Program-made: the position numbers and the translations under genes | Notes under the pieces: generated by a model | Seen by the model: the letters and a program-made list of their open reading frames with translations, nothing else | Databases searched by the model: none | Told to the model about the DNA's origin: nothing | IMG/VR virus record: IMGVR_UViG_3300025652_000624 | Coordinates: 1 to 22,265 of that record | Strand: one strand, 5' to 3' | Origin: a virus | DNA: 22,265 nucleotides | Part shown: positions 13,691 through 21,478 of the stretch, piece by piece | Layout: the number at the start of each line of letters is the position of its first letter | Position numbering within the stretch: the stretch's first letter is position 1

Positions 13691-14599
13691 ATGACTATCT
13701 ATGTTAATGATGGTGCAAACAAAGAAGTTAGACAAGTGTTTGTTAAAACTGGTGGTGTATGGAAATCAGCTAATGAAGTATATGTAAAACATTCTGGTTC
13801 TTGGGAATTAGTGCATGGTGTTACTTATGTTACATTAACAGGTGATTCTGATGGTTTAATAAAAAACTTTAATTTAGCTACTCATTTAGGAGTTACTTCA
13901 CCAGCAATTTTTTCTATCACAGTAGCAGCAGCTACAAACTTTGTTTCAACTAGCAACATAGTACCAGCATTTGATGTTGGTTCATTACCTGTTGGAAGTT
14001 CAGTATTACTTTCAATTCCAAGTGATTCTAGTATTACTGGTAGGGGTGGTAATGGTGGATATGGTTCTGATAGTGAAGGTGGAACAGGATTATCTGGAGA
14101 TTTTGGTGGCACAGGATTATACACAAGATTCCCAATATCATTAACCAATAATGGAATAATTGGTGGTGGTGGTGGAGGAGGTGGGGGTGGTGGTGGTCGT
14201 AGAGTTTATAACCCTGCTGGAAATGGTGGTGGTGGTGCAGGTGGTTATCACGAAGAACAAAATTCAGACACAATAGATACTACTAGACCTCCAGGTGGAA
14301 CAAATACAGGTTTATCACCAGGTAATAACAGATTAGTACCAGCAGGTTTTGGTGGAATAGGAGCTGGTCCAAGAACAGATGGTAGCACTTCTCCAGCAGC
14401 AGCAGATGGAACTAAAACAACAGGTGGAGCAGGTAGCTGTGATGTCTTTGGTGGAAGATGTGGTGGAGCTGGTGGAAATTTAGGCAATGTTGGTACTAGC
14501 AGTAATAATGCAGGTGGAGCAGCAGGTAATGCTATAGATGGACATTCCTATATAACTTATGTTACATCAGGAACAATATCAGGAGGGCAAGTAAACTAA
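13691..14599 (+). CDS. Poly-glycine, adhesin-like tip protein (302 aa)
   Basis: Residues 13-42 hold two short repeats, VRQVFVKTGGVWKSA and NEVYVKHSGSWELV, probably the attachment part. Residues 45-115 are beta-rich. From 117 on the protein is dominated by glycine: 12 consecutive Gly at 158-169, NGGGGAGG at 178-185, and FGGIGAG, GGRCGGAGG and NNAGGAAGN in the last third. The end GNAIDGHSYITYVTSGTISG closely resembles the end of T-even gp38-type adhesins, whose poly-glycine helices pack in a sandwich and bear receptor-binding loops. Variable loops such as 186-212 lie between the glycine runs. It is the best candidate for the receptor-binding tip. The stop overlaps the next start, with AGGAGG nearby. 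Confidence 0.8.
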   Translation: MTIYVNDGANKEVRQVFVKTGGVWKSANEVYVKHSGSWELVHGVTYVTLTGDSDGLIKNFNLATHLGVTSPAIFSITVAAATNFVSTSNIVPAFDVGSLPVGSSVLLSIPSDSSITGRGGNGGYGSDSEGGTGLSGDFGGTGLYTRFPISLTNNGIIGGGGGGGGGGGGRRVYNPAGNGGGGAGGYHEEQNSDTIDTTRPPGGTNTGLSPGNNRLVPAGFGGIGAGPRTDGSTSPAAADGTKTTGGAGSCDVFGGRCGGAGGNLGNVGTSSNNAGGAAGNAIDGHSYITYVTSGTISGGQVN

Positions 14600-16032
14600 T
14601 GCCTACTAAACGAGTTCAGTTCACAGATTGGCTACCAGATCAGCCAGATAATTCAGGTGCTTTAAATGAAGCTAAAAATGTAACACCAGTATCTGTTGGT
14701 TATCAACCTTTTCCTAATGCTGAAGATTTTAGTGGAGCAGCAGCAGAAAATATTAACTCTGTTTTTGTAGCAAAATTTGATACAGAAGTAGTGTTGTTTG
14801 CAGGTGGTGCTACTAAAATATTTAAGTTTAATTCATCTACAGAAGCGTTAGAAGATAAATCTAAATCAGGTGGTTATACAAGCACATTTGCTTGGAAGTT
14901 TGTTCAGTTTGGAAAAACAGTTTTAGCTGTTAATGGTACAGCACCTATTCAATATTGGACAATAGGAACTTCAACAGCTTTTGCAGATGTAGCAACCTCA
15001 CCAACAGCAAAACATATAACAGTTGTTAGAGATTTTGTAGTTACAGGAAGTGTAGCAGCAGGAACTTTAGGTCGTTCTACAGTAAGGTGGAGTGACATTA
15101 ATGATGAGACTGACTGGACAGCAGGTGCTACATCACAATCAGATTTACAAGTAATTGCAGATGGTGGTAATGTTGTTGGACTTACAGGTGGTGAATTTGG
15201 TTTAGTCTTTTTAGAGAAATCAATAGTAAGAATGTCTTATGTTGGAAGTCCTTTATTCTTTCAGTTTGACAACATATCAAGAGGATTAGGTTGTTTAAAT
15301 GGAAATTCTATTTGTCAATACAATCAAGTTTCATTCTTTTTAAGTGATGATGGATTTTATTCTTGCGATGGTAGTCAAGTAACACCAATTGGAAATGAAA
15401 AAATTGATCGTTGGTTTTTTGAGGATGTAGATTTAAGTCTATTAAGTAACATGACTGCTTCTATAAACCCAGCATTAAATATTGCTATTTGGAATTATGC
15501 TAATGTAGGTGGCGGTAGAAGTATGTTAGTTTATAATTGGACATTAGGTAAGTGGTCTAGGGTAGAAACCACAGCTACTGTTCTAGGCAATATAGCGACT
15601 GTCGGAACGACTTTAGAAGGTTTAGGTACTTTAGGGTACACCGACATAGATGTATTACCTGCATCACTAGATGCAAGACTTTGGGTAGGTGGTAAATTCT
15701 TATTTGCTGGTGCTACAGGCACAAAAATATCTACATTTACAGGCTCAACATATAATAGTGAATTAGTAACAACCGATCTTGAAGTTGGCTACAATTCTGT
15801 GATTAATTTATTAAGACCACAAATAGATAATGGTAGTGCAGATGTTTCTGTAGCTAGTCGCAGAGAATTAGATGATTCTGTTATATTTGGTGCAGAGGTA
15901 TCTACCACATCAGAAGGTAGAGTTAATATAAGAACTGGTGGTAGGTATCATAGAGTATCTGTTAAACCTACTGGCTCATGGACAAATGCTATGGCTATAG
16001 ATGTAGACTTTAAAACACAAGGCAATAGATAA
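14599..16032 (+). CDS. Tail nozzle / packaged-DNA stabilisation protein (P22 gp10-like size)
   Basis: At 477 residues it is close to the 472-residue P22 gp10. The start RVQFTDWLPDQPDNSGALNE, then AKNVTPVSVGYQPFP, carries the pattern W-x-PD-x-P-...-A-x-NV-x-P-x-x-x-GY-x-P typical of a family of phage head-completion/tail proteins. Repeated segments such as VFVAKFDTEVVLFAGG, TKIFKFNSST, FAWKFVQFGKTVLAVNG and FFLSDDGFYSCDG look like the blades of a beta-propeller, as in nozzle proteins. I infer a hexameric nozzle that extends the adaptor and plugs the DNA channel. It is preceded by an AGGAGG inside the adhesin gene. Confidence 0.78.
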   Translation: MPTKRVQFTDWLPDQPDNSGALNEAKNVTPVSVGYQPFPNAEDFSGAAAENINSVFVAKFDTEVVLFAGGATKIFKFNSSTEALEDKSKSGGYTSTFAWKFVQFGKTVLAVNGTAPIQYWTIGTSTAFADVATSPTAKHITVVRDFVVTGSVAAGTLGRSTVRWSDINDETDWTAGATSQSDLQVIADGGNVVGLTGGEFGLVFLEKSIVRMSYVGSPLFFQFDNISRGLGCLNGNSICQYNQVSFFLSDDGFYSCDGSQVTPIGNEKIDRWFFEDVDLSLLSNMTASINPALNIAIWNYANVGGGRSMLVYNWTLGKWSRVETTATVLGNIATVGTTLEGLGTLGYTDIDVLPASLDARLWVGGKFLFAGATGTKISTFTGSTYNSELVTTDLEVGYNSVINLLRPQIDNGSADVSVASRRELDDSVIFGAEVSTTSEGRVNIRTGGRYHRVSVKPTGSWTNAMAIDVDFKTQGNR

Positions 16033-16340
16033 TGGCAAGAATGTATAGAACTTTGCCATATCAAGGTGGAGAGCCTAGAGCTGTTGCAGAAGTAACTAAC
16101 AACGCAATGAATGGCAAAACCAATAATACTGGTTCTGTTACTTTAAGAGCTTCTAATACAACAACAACATTAAATGATGAAAGACTAGGATTTGATAGTG
16201 TTGTTTTATTATCGCCTTTAACTGCAAATGCAGCAGCACAGAATCCTTATATTTCTACTAAAGCTAAAGGAAGTGTAGTAATAACACACACAAGTGTAGC
16301 AAGTGCTGATTTAAACTTTGATTATATTATAGTAGGTTAA
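16032..16340 (+). CDS. Small conserved virion protein (102 aa), NGKTNNTGSVTL family
   Basis: This 102-residue protein has a short helix (PRAVAEVTNNAMNGKTNNTG) then beta strands: SVTLRASNTTTTLNDERLG, DSVVLLSPLTANAAAQNPYI, KGSVVITHTSVASADLNFDY and IIVG. I recall the pattern VNNxxNGKTNNTGxVTLxANxxxTTVxDxRVGxDSVILxxPxTANAA from many phages, usually near nozzle, fibre or internal protein genes, labelled as a structural protein. It is likely a trimeric knob or fibre piece. The start overlaps the nozzle stop by one base. Confidence 0.8.
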   Translation: MARMYRTLPYQGGEPRAVAEVTNNAMNGKTNNTGSVTLRASNTTTTLNDERLGFDSVVLLSPLTANAAAQNPYISTKAKGSVVITHTSVASADLNFDYIIVG

Positions 16341-16356
16341 GTGTTATTATTGTTTT

Positions 16357-16761
16357 ATGAAATTATATATTGTACCCACAACTCATGTGCAACAGTATTG
16401 GCATCTAGCTGAACCATTATTACAACTAGCTTTAGATAAAGGTAATGACGAGTTTACAGCAAGTCAATTAAAGTTAATGGTATCACAAGGGCAACAACAA
16501 TTATTACTCTTAATGAAAGATGATAAATGTTACTGTGCTTTGACTGTGCAATGGATTATGTACCCTAACGACAGAGTTTGTTATATCACTTATATAGGTG
16601 GTAAAAATACTAAAGCAGGATTTGAACAATTTAAAAATTGGGCAAAAAGTAATGGTGGAACTGCTATACAAGGTTCTACTAAATTTGAAAGTATAGAAAG
16701 ACTTTGGTCAAGACTATACAACTATAAAAAGAAGTATACATTAATGGAGCTAAAATTATGA
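16357..16761 (+). CDS. GNAT-fold protein resembling T7 gp13 (134 aa)
   Basis: Its 134 residues compare with 138 in T7 gp13. The middle segment ALTVQWIMYPNDRVCYITYI with GGKNTKAGFEQFKNWAKSNG (61-100), and the end SIERLWSRLYNYKKKYTLME, follow a pattern I recall from marine podoviruses (YPNDRVAxVTxIGGKxI...FxxFKxxLKxxGATxIQG...SIxRLWxRxxFxxxY). It is related to the GNAT acetyltransferase fold, though the usual acetyl-CoA loop (R/Q-x-x-G-x-G/A) is not evident. Its place before the ejection proteins fits a gp13-like role in assembling the internal core. The 16-base spacer before it shows no ribosome site, unusual here. The end overlaps the next start as ATGA. Confidence 0.72.
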   Translation: MKLYIVPTTHVQQYWHLAEPLLQLALDKGNDEFTASQLKLMVSQGQQQLLLLMKDDKCYCALTVQWIMYPNDRVCYITYIGGKNTKAGFEQFKNWAKSNGGTAIQGSTKFESIERLWSRLYNYKKKYTLMELKL

Positions 16762-17570
16762 TGCACGATTATTTTCCAGAACTAGATGGAAACCAATCTA
16801 TTGACAATGGTAAGTTGGGTAGACAATTCCACAAGGGTGGAGGTGGTGGTCAGAGCCAACAAACTACACAAAATATTGACCCTGCTATTCTTCCCTATAT
16901 AACCTATGGATTAGAAGAAGCCCAAGACCTCTATAAAAGTGATGGTCCAAATTATTATCCAGGTCAAACTTATGTAGACCCATCTGCACAAACAACATCA
17001 GCAATGGGATTAGCAGAAGCTAGAGCAACAGCAGGTAGTCCATTAATACCAGCAGCTCAAACTCAAGCATTAAGCACAATACAAGGTGATAGGTTATCAG
17101 CAGGAAATCCTTACTTTGCATCTATGATGGCTAATGCAGCTAGACCAGTAGTTAATGAATTTAATACAGCTATTAGAGATATAGGTTCACGAACAGCAGC
17201 ATCAGGAAGATATGGTTCTGGAGCTATGGGTGAAATGGAATCACAAGCATCAGAAAATTTAGCAAATGCTTTATCACAAAGAGGTTCAGAATTAGCTTAT
17301 CAAAATTACGCTACCGAAAGAGGTAGACAAGATCAAGCAATAGGAAATGCTGGAGCAATAGCAGGACAAGATTATTCTGACATTCAGCAACTAATGAATG
17401 TAGGTAAAATGCAAGAAGGTTATGATACATCTGCTCTTAATGCAGATATTGGTAGATTTGAATTTGGTCAAAATGCTCCTTACAACAAACTACAAAGTTA
17501 TTTATCAGCAGCTTATGGAGCACCAGCACCAGTTAATCAAACTACTACCTCAAGTGGGGGTGGTAAATAA
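16758..17570 (+). CDS. Internal virion / DNA-ejection-type protein A (270 aa)
   Basis: This Gln/Ala/Gly-rich 270-residue protein has a flexible N-terminus (FHKGGGGGQSQQTTQ), then PAILPYITYGLEEAQDLY, YYPGQTYVDPSAQTTSAMG and long helices (NPYFASMMANAARPVVNEFN; SENLANALSQRGSELAYQNY). It ends in NAPYNKLQSYLSAAYG and a Gly/Ser/Thr tail. I recall this layout (Gly/Gln-rich start, PYL-x-x-x-Y-x-x-A-x-x-L, YYPG-x-T, and PW/PY-x-x-LQ-x-Y near the end) from many podovirus-like genomes, where it is a virion protein placed before the large ejection proteins. The assignment to the ejection apparatus is from context. Either Met at 16758 or 16761 could start it; 16758 gives the ATGA overlap. Confidence 0.75.
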   Translation: MMHDYFPELDGNQSIDNGKLGRQFHKGGGGGQSQQTTQNIDPAILPYITYGLEEAQDLYKSDGPNYYPGQTYVDPSAQTTSAMGLAEARATAGSPLIPAAQTQALSTIQGDRLSAGNPYFASMMANAARPVVNEFNTAIRDIGSRTAASGRYGSGAMGEMESQASENLANALSQRGSELAYQNYATERGRQDQAIGNAGAIAGQDYSDIQQLMNVGKMQEGYDTSALNADIGRFEFGQNAPYNKLQSYLSAAYGAPAPVNQTTTSSGGGK

Positions 17571-18379
17571 TGGCAATTTTTTCTTCAGTAATAGCTCCAA
17601 TGGCAATAGGATTTTTGGCTGATAAAATGATGGGTGGTAAGGGATTAAAAGGAGCTGTGGCTGGTTTTGGATTTGGTGGTGGAGCTGAAGCAGCAGCAGG
17701 AGGAAAAGGTATGGTTGGAAACACAGCAGCTAACTCATTAGACGCAGGAACAGCACTTGGTAGTGGTGGCATGAATACATTTCAAGGTATGAACGCATTA
17801 GGCATGAACTCTGCTGTAAATGCAGGACTAGGAGTTGGACAAATTGGAAATGTAGTAACTCCAGAAAACACATCAAACCTATTAATGGATTCTGCATACA
17901 ATGCACAAATAGCACCTTCAGATGTTTATACTGGCGATTTAAGCATGATGGAAAATCAAAAATTAGGACTAGATATGAGTGGCATGAACTCAATAGGTAT
18001 TGATACTCCTATTGGATTAAATTCAACAAATCCTTTACCTGTAACTGGTGGTGGTTATGATTCAACATTAGGTGCTGAACAATTAAATTATCAACCAGAC
18101 TTTACTCCAATAACAGGTGCAGAACAAGGAACAGGTGGATATGAACAATCAGGAATGTTTGACAATGGACTATTAAATTATCTAGGTGATTTTGTCCCAA
18201 CTAAAAAAGATTTAGGTGGGTTAGCATTAAATATGGGAGTTAATGCACTTACTCCAGAACAAGAAGAAAGAATACGACACCAACAAGCAATGGTATCAAG
18301 AGGACAAACTGGTAGCTTGTTAGGTCAGGGTGGCTATCAAGGTATTGGTGGTCCATACATATCAAGAGCAGGATCATAA
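17570..18379 (+). CDS. Gly/Met/Asn-rich internal virion protein candidate B (269 aa)
   Basis: It begins with a hydrophobic segment, MAIFSSVIAPMAIGFLADKM (residues 1-20), then a Gly/Ala-rich stretch GFGFGGGAEAAAGGKG that could insert in or cross a membrane. The middle is low-complexity, rich in Gly, Met, Asn and Leu, with recurring GMN motifs (FQGMNALGMNSA, MSGMNSIGID). The end (LTPEQEERIRHQQAMVSRGQ) is helical and polar. No enzyme signature is visible. Membrane-active, flexible proteins in this position in podoviruses are usually ejected with DNA. A TAATG overlap joins it to the previous gene, with GGGGG as a possible ribosome site. Confidence 0.7.
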   Translation: MAIFSSVIAPMAIGFLADKMMGGKGLKGAVAGFGFGGGAEAAAGGKGMVGNTAANSLDAGTALGSGGMNTFQGMNALGMNSAVNAGLGVGQIGNVVTPENTSNLLMDSAYNAQIAPSDVYTGDLSMMENQKLGLDMSGMNSIGIDTPIGLNSTNPLPVTGGGYDSTLGAEQLNYQPDFTPITGAEQGTGGYEQSGMFDNGLLNYLGDFVPTKKDLGGLALNMGVNALTPEQEERIRHQQAMVSRGQTGSLLGQGGYQGIGGPYISRAGS

Positions 18380-18388
18380 GGGAAAACT

Positions 18389-19600
18389 ATGGCAAATAAA
18401 CCAGAAATAAATAATTTATTTAATATCTTTGAAGGTATGAACGCCTTTGGAGCAGGTCCAGATGCAAGAACTAAGAGCCTATTAGATTCAGAATTTATAA
18501 CACCAGAAACTGTAGAAGCAGCTAACAGAAGGTCTATAGGCACAGGTATTGTAACTGGATTAGCTAATTACCTTGCTATGCCAAAAAATCAAGGATTTGG
18601 AAGTGGTATACCTTATATTGCACAATCTTATTTAGCAGCTAATAAAGCTGCACAAGCTCCATTTCAAAGGATAGGAGATAAATATGCAATGGACACACAA
18701 ATTGCTGAACAAAAAAGAGTTTTAGAGCAAAGAGGTAAAAGAGCTTTAGGTATTGACCAGTTTATTTTAAATAATCCAAATATGGAACACATTAGAAATT
18801 TAGATGATGCTACACAAGATAAAATTATAGCTGAATCTGCTAAAATAAAAATGACTCCAAAAAAACCTTTAGCTTTTAATATGCAACAATTTAATGACAC
18901 AGTATCTTATTTACAACAACAAGAGCCAGATGCAGATTTGCAAACAATAAAAAACAAAGCATATAAAATAATTGCAGAAGCAAATAAAAATAACACAACA
19001 ATAAATATGCCTGGTCAAGATGTTATTAATAAAGATTTAGGAACATTGTTTGTAGATACCATGAATGTTGGTGTTTCTGCTGCTGGAAACTTAACCAACC
19101 TTGCACGAATGGAAAATTTATTAGCTAATGCTAATCAAGGTCTTCAACAAGGAAATTTTACAGATGCTAAAGCATTAGGAAAAAGATTTGGGTTTGAGGT
19201 AGATGAAACAGAATTAGACTCTGAACAAGCTGCTAGAGCTTTGTCTAATAAGTTAGCTATTGCTTTAAGACCAAAAAGTTCTGGTGTTATGACAGATAAA
19301 GATTTTAAAGTATTTTTAGAGTCTGTTCCTGGTATTCAAAATACAGCAGGAGCAAATAAATTAATGATAGAATTTGCTAGGGACTCGGCTAACAGGCAAA
19401 TAAAACTATCTAAAATGATGCGTGAATATAAGGCAGGAACTGTTGATGCTTATGGCAGACCTAAAAAACGAGGAGCAATGGATGATGGAGCTTATGAAAT
19501 GGTTGCAAAGTATTGGGAAGGTGTTGCTCAAGAACGAGTAGAAATGGGACTTATAGCAAGAGGTGAAAAGCTCGGTGAACCAACAATAAGGGAACAATAA
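18389..19600 (+). CDS. Helical internal virion / DNA-ejection protein candidate C (403 aa)
   Basis: This 403-residue protein is almost wholly helical. The N-terminal 100 residues contain the apolar stretch GIVTGLANYLAMP and a Gly/Ala-rich hinge. A charged helical middle follows (YAMDTQIAEQKRVLEQRGKR and onward), and the C-terminal third holds SNKLAIALRPKSSGVMTDKD plus FKVFLESVPGIQNTAGAN. The (L-R-PKGSG-x-MTD-x-D-x-x-x-F-L-x-x-VP) pattern recurs in marine phage structural proteins that I recall. A RRMGAMDDG-like basic-acidic patch (RPKKRGAMDDGAY) is near the end. It would be a core protein ejected ahead of DNA. The AAGGGAAA ribosome site precedes its start, after an 9-base gap. Confidence 0.72.
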   Translation: MANKPEINNLFNIFEGMNAFGAGPDARTKSLLDSEFITPETVEAANRRSIGTGIVTGLANYLAMPKNQGFGSGIPYIAQSYLAANKAAQAPFQRIGDKYAMDTQIAEQKRVLEQRGKRALGIDQFILNNPNMEHIRNLDDATQDKIIAESAKIKMTPKKPLAFNMQQFNDTVSYLQQQEPDADLQTIKNKAYKIIAEANKNNTTINMPGQDVINKDLGTLFVDTMNVGVSAAGNLTNLARMENLLANANQGLQQGNFTDAKALGKRFGFEVDETELDSEQAARALSNKLAIALRPKSSGVMTDKDFKVFLESVPGIQNTAGANKLMIEFARDSANRQIKLSKMMREYKAGTVDAYGRPKKRGAMDDGAYEMVAKYWEGVAQERVEMGLIARGEKLGEPTIREQ

Positions 19601-21150
19601 TGGCAAAAGATAATGACATAGTAACTTGGGATGTTCCTTACAAACAAAAGAAAGATGGCAGTCCAGATAGAATTATATCTGTTAGAGCTCCAAGAAACGC
19701 ATCTAAAAGTGAAGTTCAAGAATTAGCTCAAATTCAAATTGATAGAGTAACTGAAAATAATCTACAAAAAGAACAAGCCTACGAAGAAAGCAAAACTCCA
19801 TTACAAAAAACAATAGGGGAAAATGCTTATGGAGTTGTTGAAACTATTGGAGCAGTAGGAACATCTCCTTTAGCTTTTATAATGACTGGATTTAAAGAAG
19901 AATGGAAAAAACAAAACCCAGATAAAGCGTTTCCTAAATGGGTAGATTGGGCAGATGGATATAATCCTTCTGGGAAAAAATCACAAGATTGGCTAACTAC
20001 ATTTGCTGAATCTGAAATGGCAAAACTTATGCAAGGATTACCACCTACAATGGGTGGTGGCTATAGTGCTTCTTTAAAAAATCAAGCAATAAAAAGACAA
20101 AAATTAAGAACAAAAAATAATTTGCTAAGTAAAAAAAGTGAAAGACCTACTGCTAAACAAATTAAAGATGATGCACAGGCATCATACAATAGAGCAGAAG
20201 AAGTTGGTGCTACTATTAAGCAAAGTAATTTTAAAAACTGGGCAGATAGATTGGAAGAAGCATTAGGTGCAGAAGGATATGACCCATTGCTTGAAACTCA
20301 AAATTCAATTATGGTAACTATTAAAAGATTAAGAGAGTTAGCAAATAAAAAAAGACCCATAAGATTAGATGAATTAGAAAGATATAGAAAAATGGCTTTA
20401 AATGCAACAAGAGAATTAGATTCAACAACAGCTAAATTAGGTGGTGATTTAATTGGTGAAATTGATGATTTTGCAAATTCATTAAATAAAAATTCATTAG
20501 TTTCTGGAACAGATGAAGCTGTAGCTGCATTAAAAGATGCAAGAATGAATTGGAAAAGAAAGGTAAAAATTAATGAGTTAGAATGGTTAGGTGAAAGGTC
20601 AAATATTAAACAAGGCGTTCAAACTACCAACAAATCTGCAATGGAAGTTATGCGTCAAGAGGTTGGTGCTTTATTAACTAACAAGAAAAGGAGAAGGGGA
20701 TGGTCGGCTGAAGAAATAAAATCGTTAAAAGATTTTGCTCAAGGTGGAAAATGGGATAAAACTTTACAGAGAGTTTCTGGATTTGCACCAGAAAGAATTG
20801 CTTTTGGTGGAGGCGTATCATTGGGAGGTCCAGCATTAATTGGAGCTTATTTTGGTGGACCAACTGGAGCTGCTGTTGCAGCAGGTGGTGCTTATGGAAC
20901 TGGATTGGCAGCAAAAGCCAAACTTAATAGCAGAAGCACAAACAAAATGGGTAATATAATGATGGATATAGCAACTGGTGGGCAGCCAAATAAATATAAG
21001 CCTGGTGTTAATTTAAACACAATAGATACATCAGCAGCCTTTCCTTTAGTTCCTCGTTCTTTGTTAGATTTGTATGACCCTAATTATGAAGAAGAAGGAT
21101 ATGGAATTCCATCTGTTTCAAAAAGTTTGTTAGGGGAGATACCTAATTAA
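19600..21150 (+). CDS. Large internal virion / DNA-ejection protein candidate D (516 aa)
   Basis: This is the largest of the presumed ejection proteins. A folded N-terminal segment (DIVTWDVPYKQKKDGSPDRI, RAPRNASKSEVQELAQ) resembles a small beta-alpha start. Residues 150-370 form charged helices (SYNRAEEVGATIKQSNFKNW, RLDELERYRKMALNATRELD). A hydrophobic Gly/Ala zipper lies at about residues 402-444 (AFGGGVSLGGPALIGAYFGG, then PTGAAVAAGGAYGTGLAA), which could span the bacterial membrane. The C-terminus ends in a proline-containing polar tail. No lysozyme or transglycosylase motif is seen, unlike T7 gp16. Probably it makes the membrane part of the DNA conduit. Confidence 0.72.
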   Translation: MAKDNDIVTWDVPYKQKKDGSPDRIISVRAPRNASKSEVQELAQIQIDRVTENNLQKEQAYEESKTPLQKTIGENAYGVVETIGAVGTSPLAFIMTGFKEEWKKQNPDKAFPKWVDWADGYNPSGKKSQDWLTTFAESEMAKLMQGLPPTMGGGYSASLKNQAIKRQKLRTKNNLLSKKSERPTAKQIKDDAQASYNRAEEVGATIKQSNFKNWADRLEEALGAEGYDPLLETQNSIMVTIKRLRELANKKRPIRLDELERYRKMALNATRELDSTTAKLGGDLIGEIDDFANSLNKNSLVSGTDEAVAALKDARMNWKRKVKINELEWLGERSNIKQGVQTTNKSAMEVMRQEVGALLTNKKRRRGWSAEEIKSLKDFAQGGKWDKTLQRVSGFAPERIAFGGGVSLGGPALIGAYFGGPTGAAVAAGGAYGTGLAAKAKLNSRSTNKMGNIMMDIATGGQPNKYKPGVNLNTIDTSAAFPLVPRSLLDLYDPNYEEEGYGIPSVSKSLLGEIPN

Positions 21151-21353
21151 TGACCGATATTAACCCAGTAGAGTTTGGCAAAATGAAAGAACAGATCGAG
21201 CAATTACAAAAAGGTCAAGACGAACTACGAAAAGACATGAAAGAAATGTTGGCTTTAGCTAATAAATCTAAAGGGGGTTTTTGGATGGGTATGGGAATAG
21301 CTTCTTTTGTGGGTGGCTTAATATCTATAGCTATTAGAAACTGGATGCAATAA
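21150..21353 (+). CDS. Coiled-coil plus single-TM protein, XhlA-like lysis accessory (67 aa)
   Basis: Residues 8-36 (EFGKMKEQIEQLQKGQDELR and onward) form an amphipathic coiled coil, followed by one membrane segment at about 43-63 (GFWMGMGIASFVGGLISIAI) and a short basic tail. This helix-then-anchor layout is that of small phage lysis proteins of the haemolysin XhlA type, which help holins or regulate them. The placement just before two holin candidates agrees. It could also be a membrane-anchored virion protein, since it overlaps the last ejection gene by TAATG. A GGGGAG ribosome site lies in the previous gene. Confidence 0.7.
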   Translation: MTDINPVEFGKMKEQIEQLQKGQDELRKDMKEMLALANKSKGGFWMGMGIASFVGGLISIAIRNWMQ

Positions 21354-21478
21354 TGAACAACAAACAAAAATCTTTTAATAAACTTTTTGGTAAGCCAGTT
21401 ATTGTTACTCTTGCTGTATTAGCAGCACTACCTATTACACCTATTATTTTATGTTTAATTTATGGATGGAGTAACTAA
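21353..21478 (+). CDS. 41-aa single-TM protein in the lysis cassette
   Basis: This very short gene codes for a basic N-terminus (MNNKQKSFNKLFGK) and one hydrophobic segment at about residues 15-37 (PVIVTLAVLAALPITPIILC), then YGWSN. It fits exactly between its neighbours with a one-base TAATG overlap at each end, and the ribosome site of the next gene (GGAG) lies in its last codons, which makes a chance frame unlikely. No lipobox or signal cleavage is clear. It may be a pinholin, a holin antagonist, or a small inner-membrane spanin-like piece. I cannot choose between these. Confidence 0.68.
   Translation: MNNKQKSFNKLFGKPVIVTLAVLAALPITPIILCLIYGWSN

Noticed and set aside
13882-14487. Minus-strand Pro/His/Leu-rich frames opposite the poly-glycine gene
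   Set aside because: Reverse complements of GGT/GGA repeats create open Pro- or His-rich frames automatically. Gene direction and known motifs favour the + strand.
17422-17622. 66-codon + strand frame spanning the 17570 junction
   Set aside because: It overlaps two better supported genes and its Leu/Gln/Asn-rich product looks like a frame shadow.
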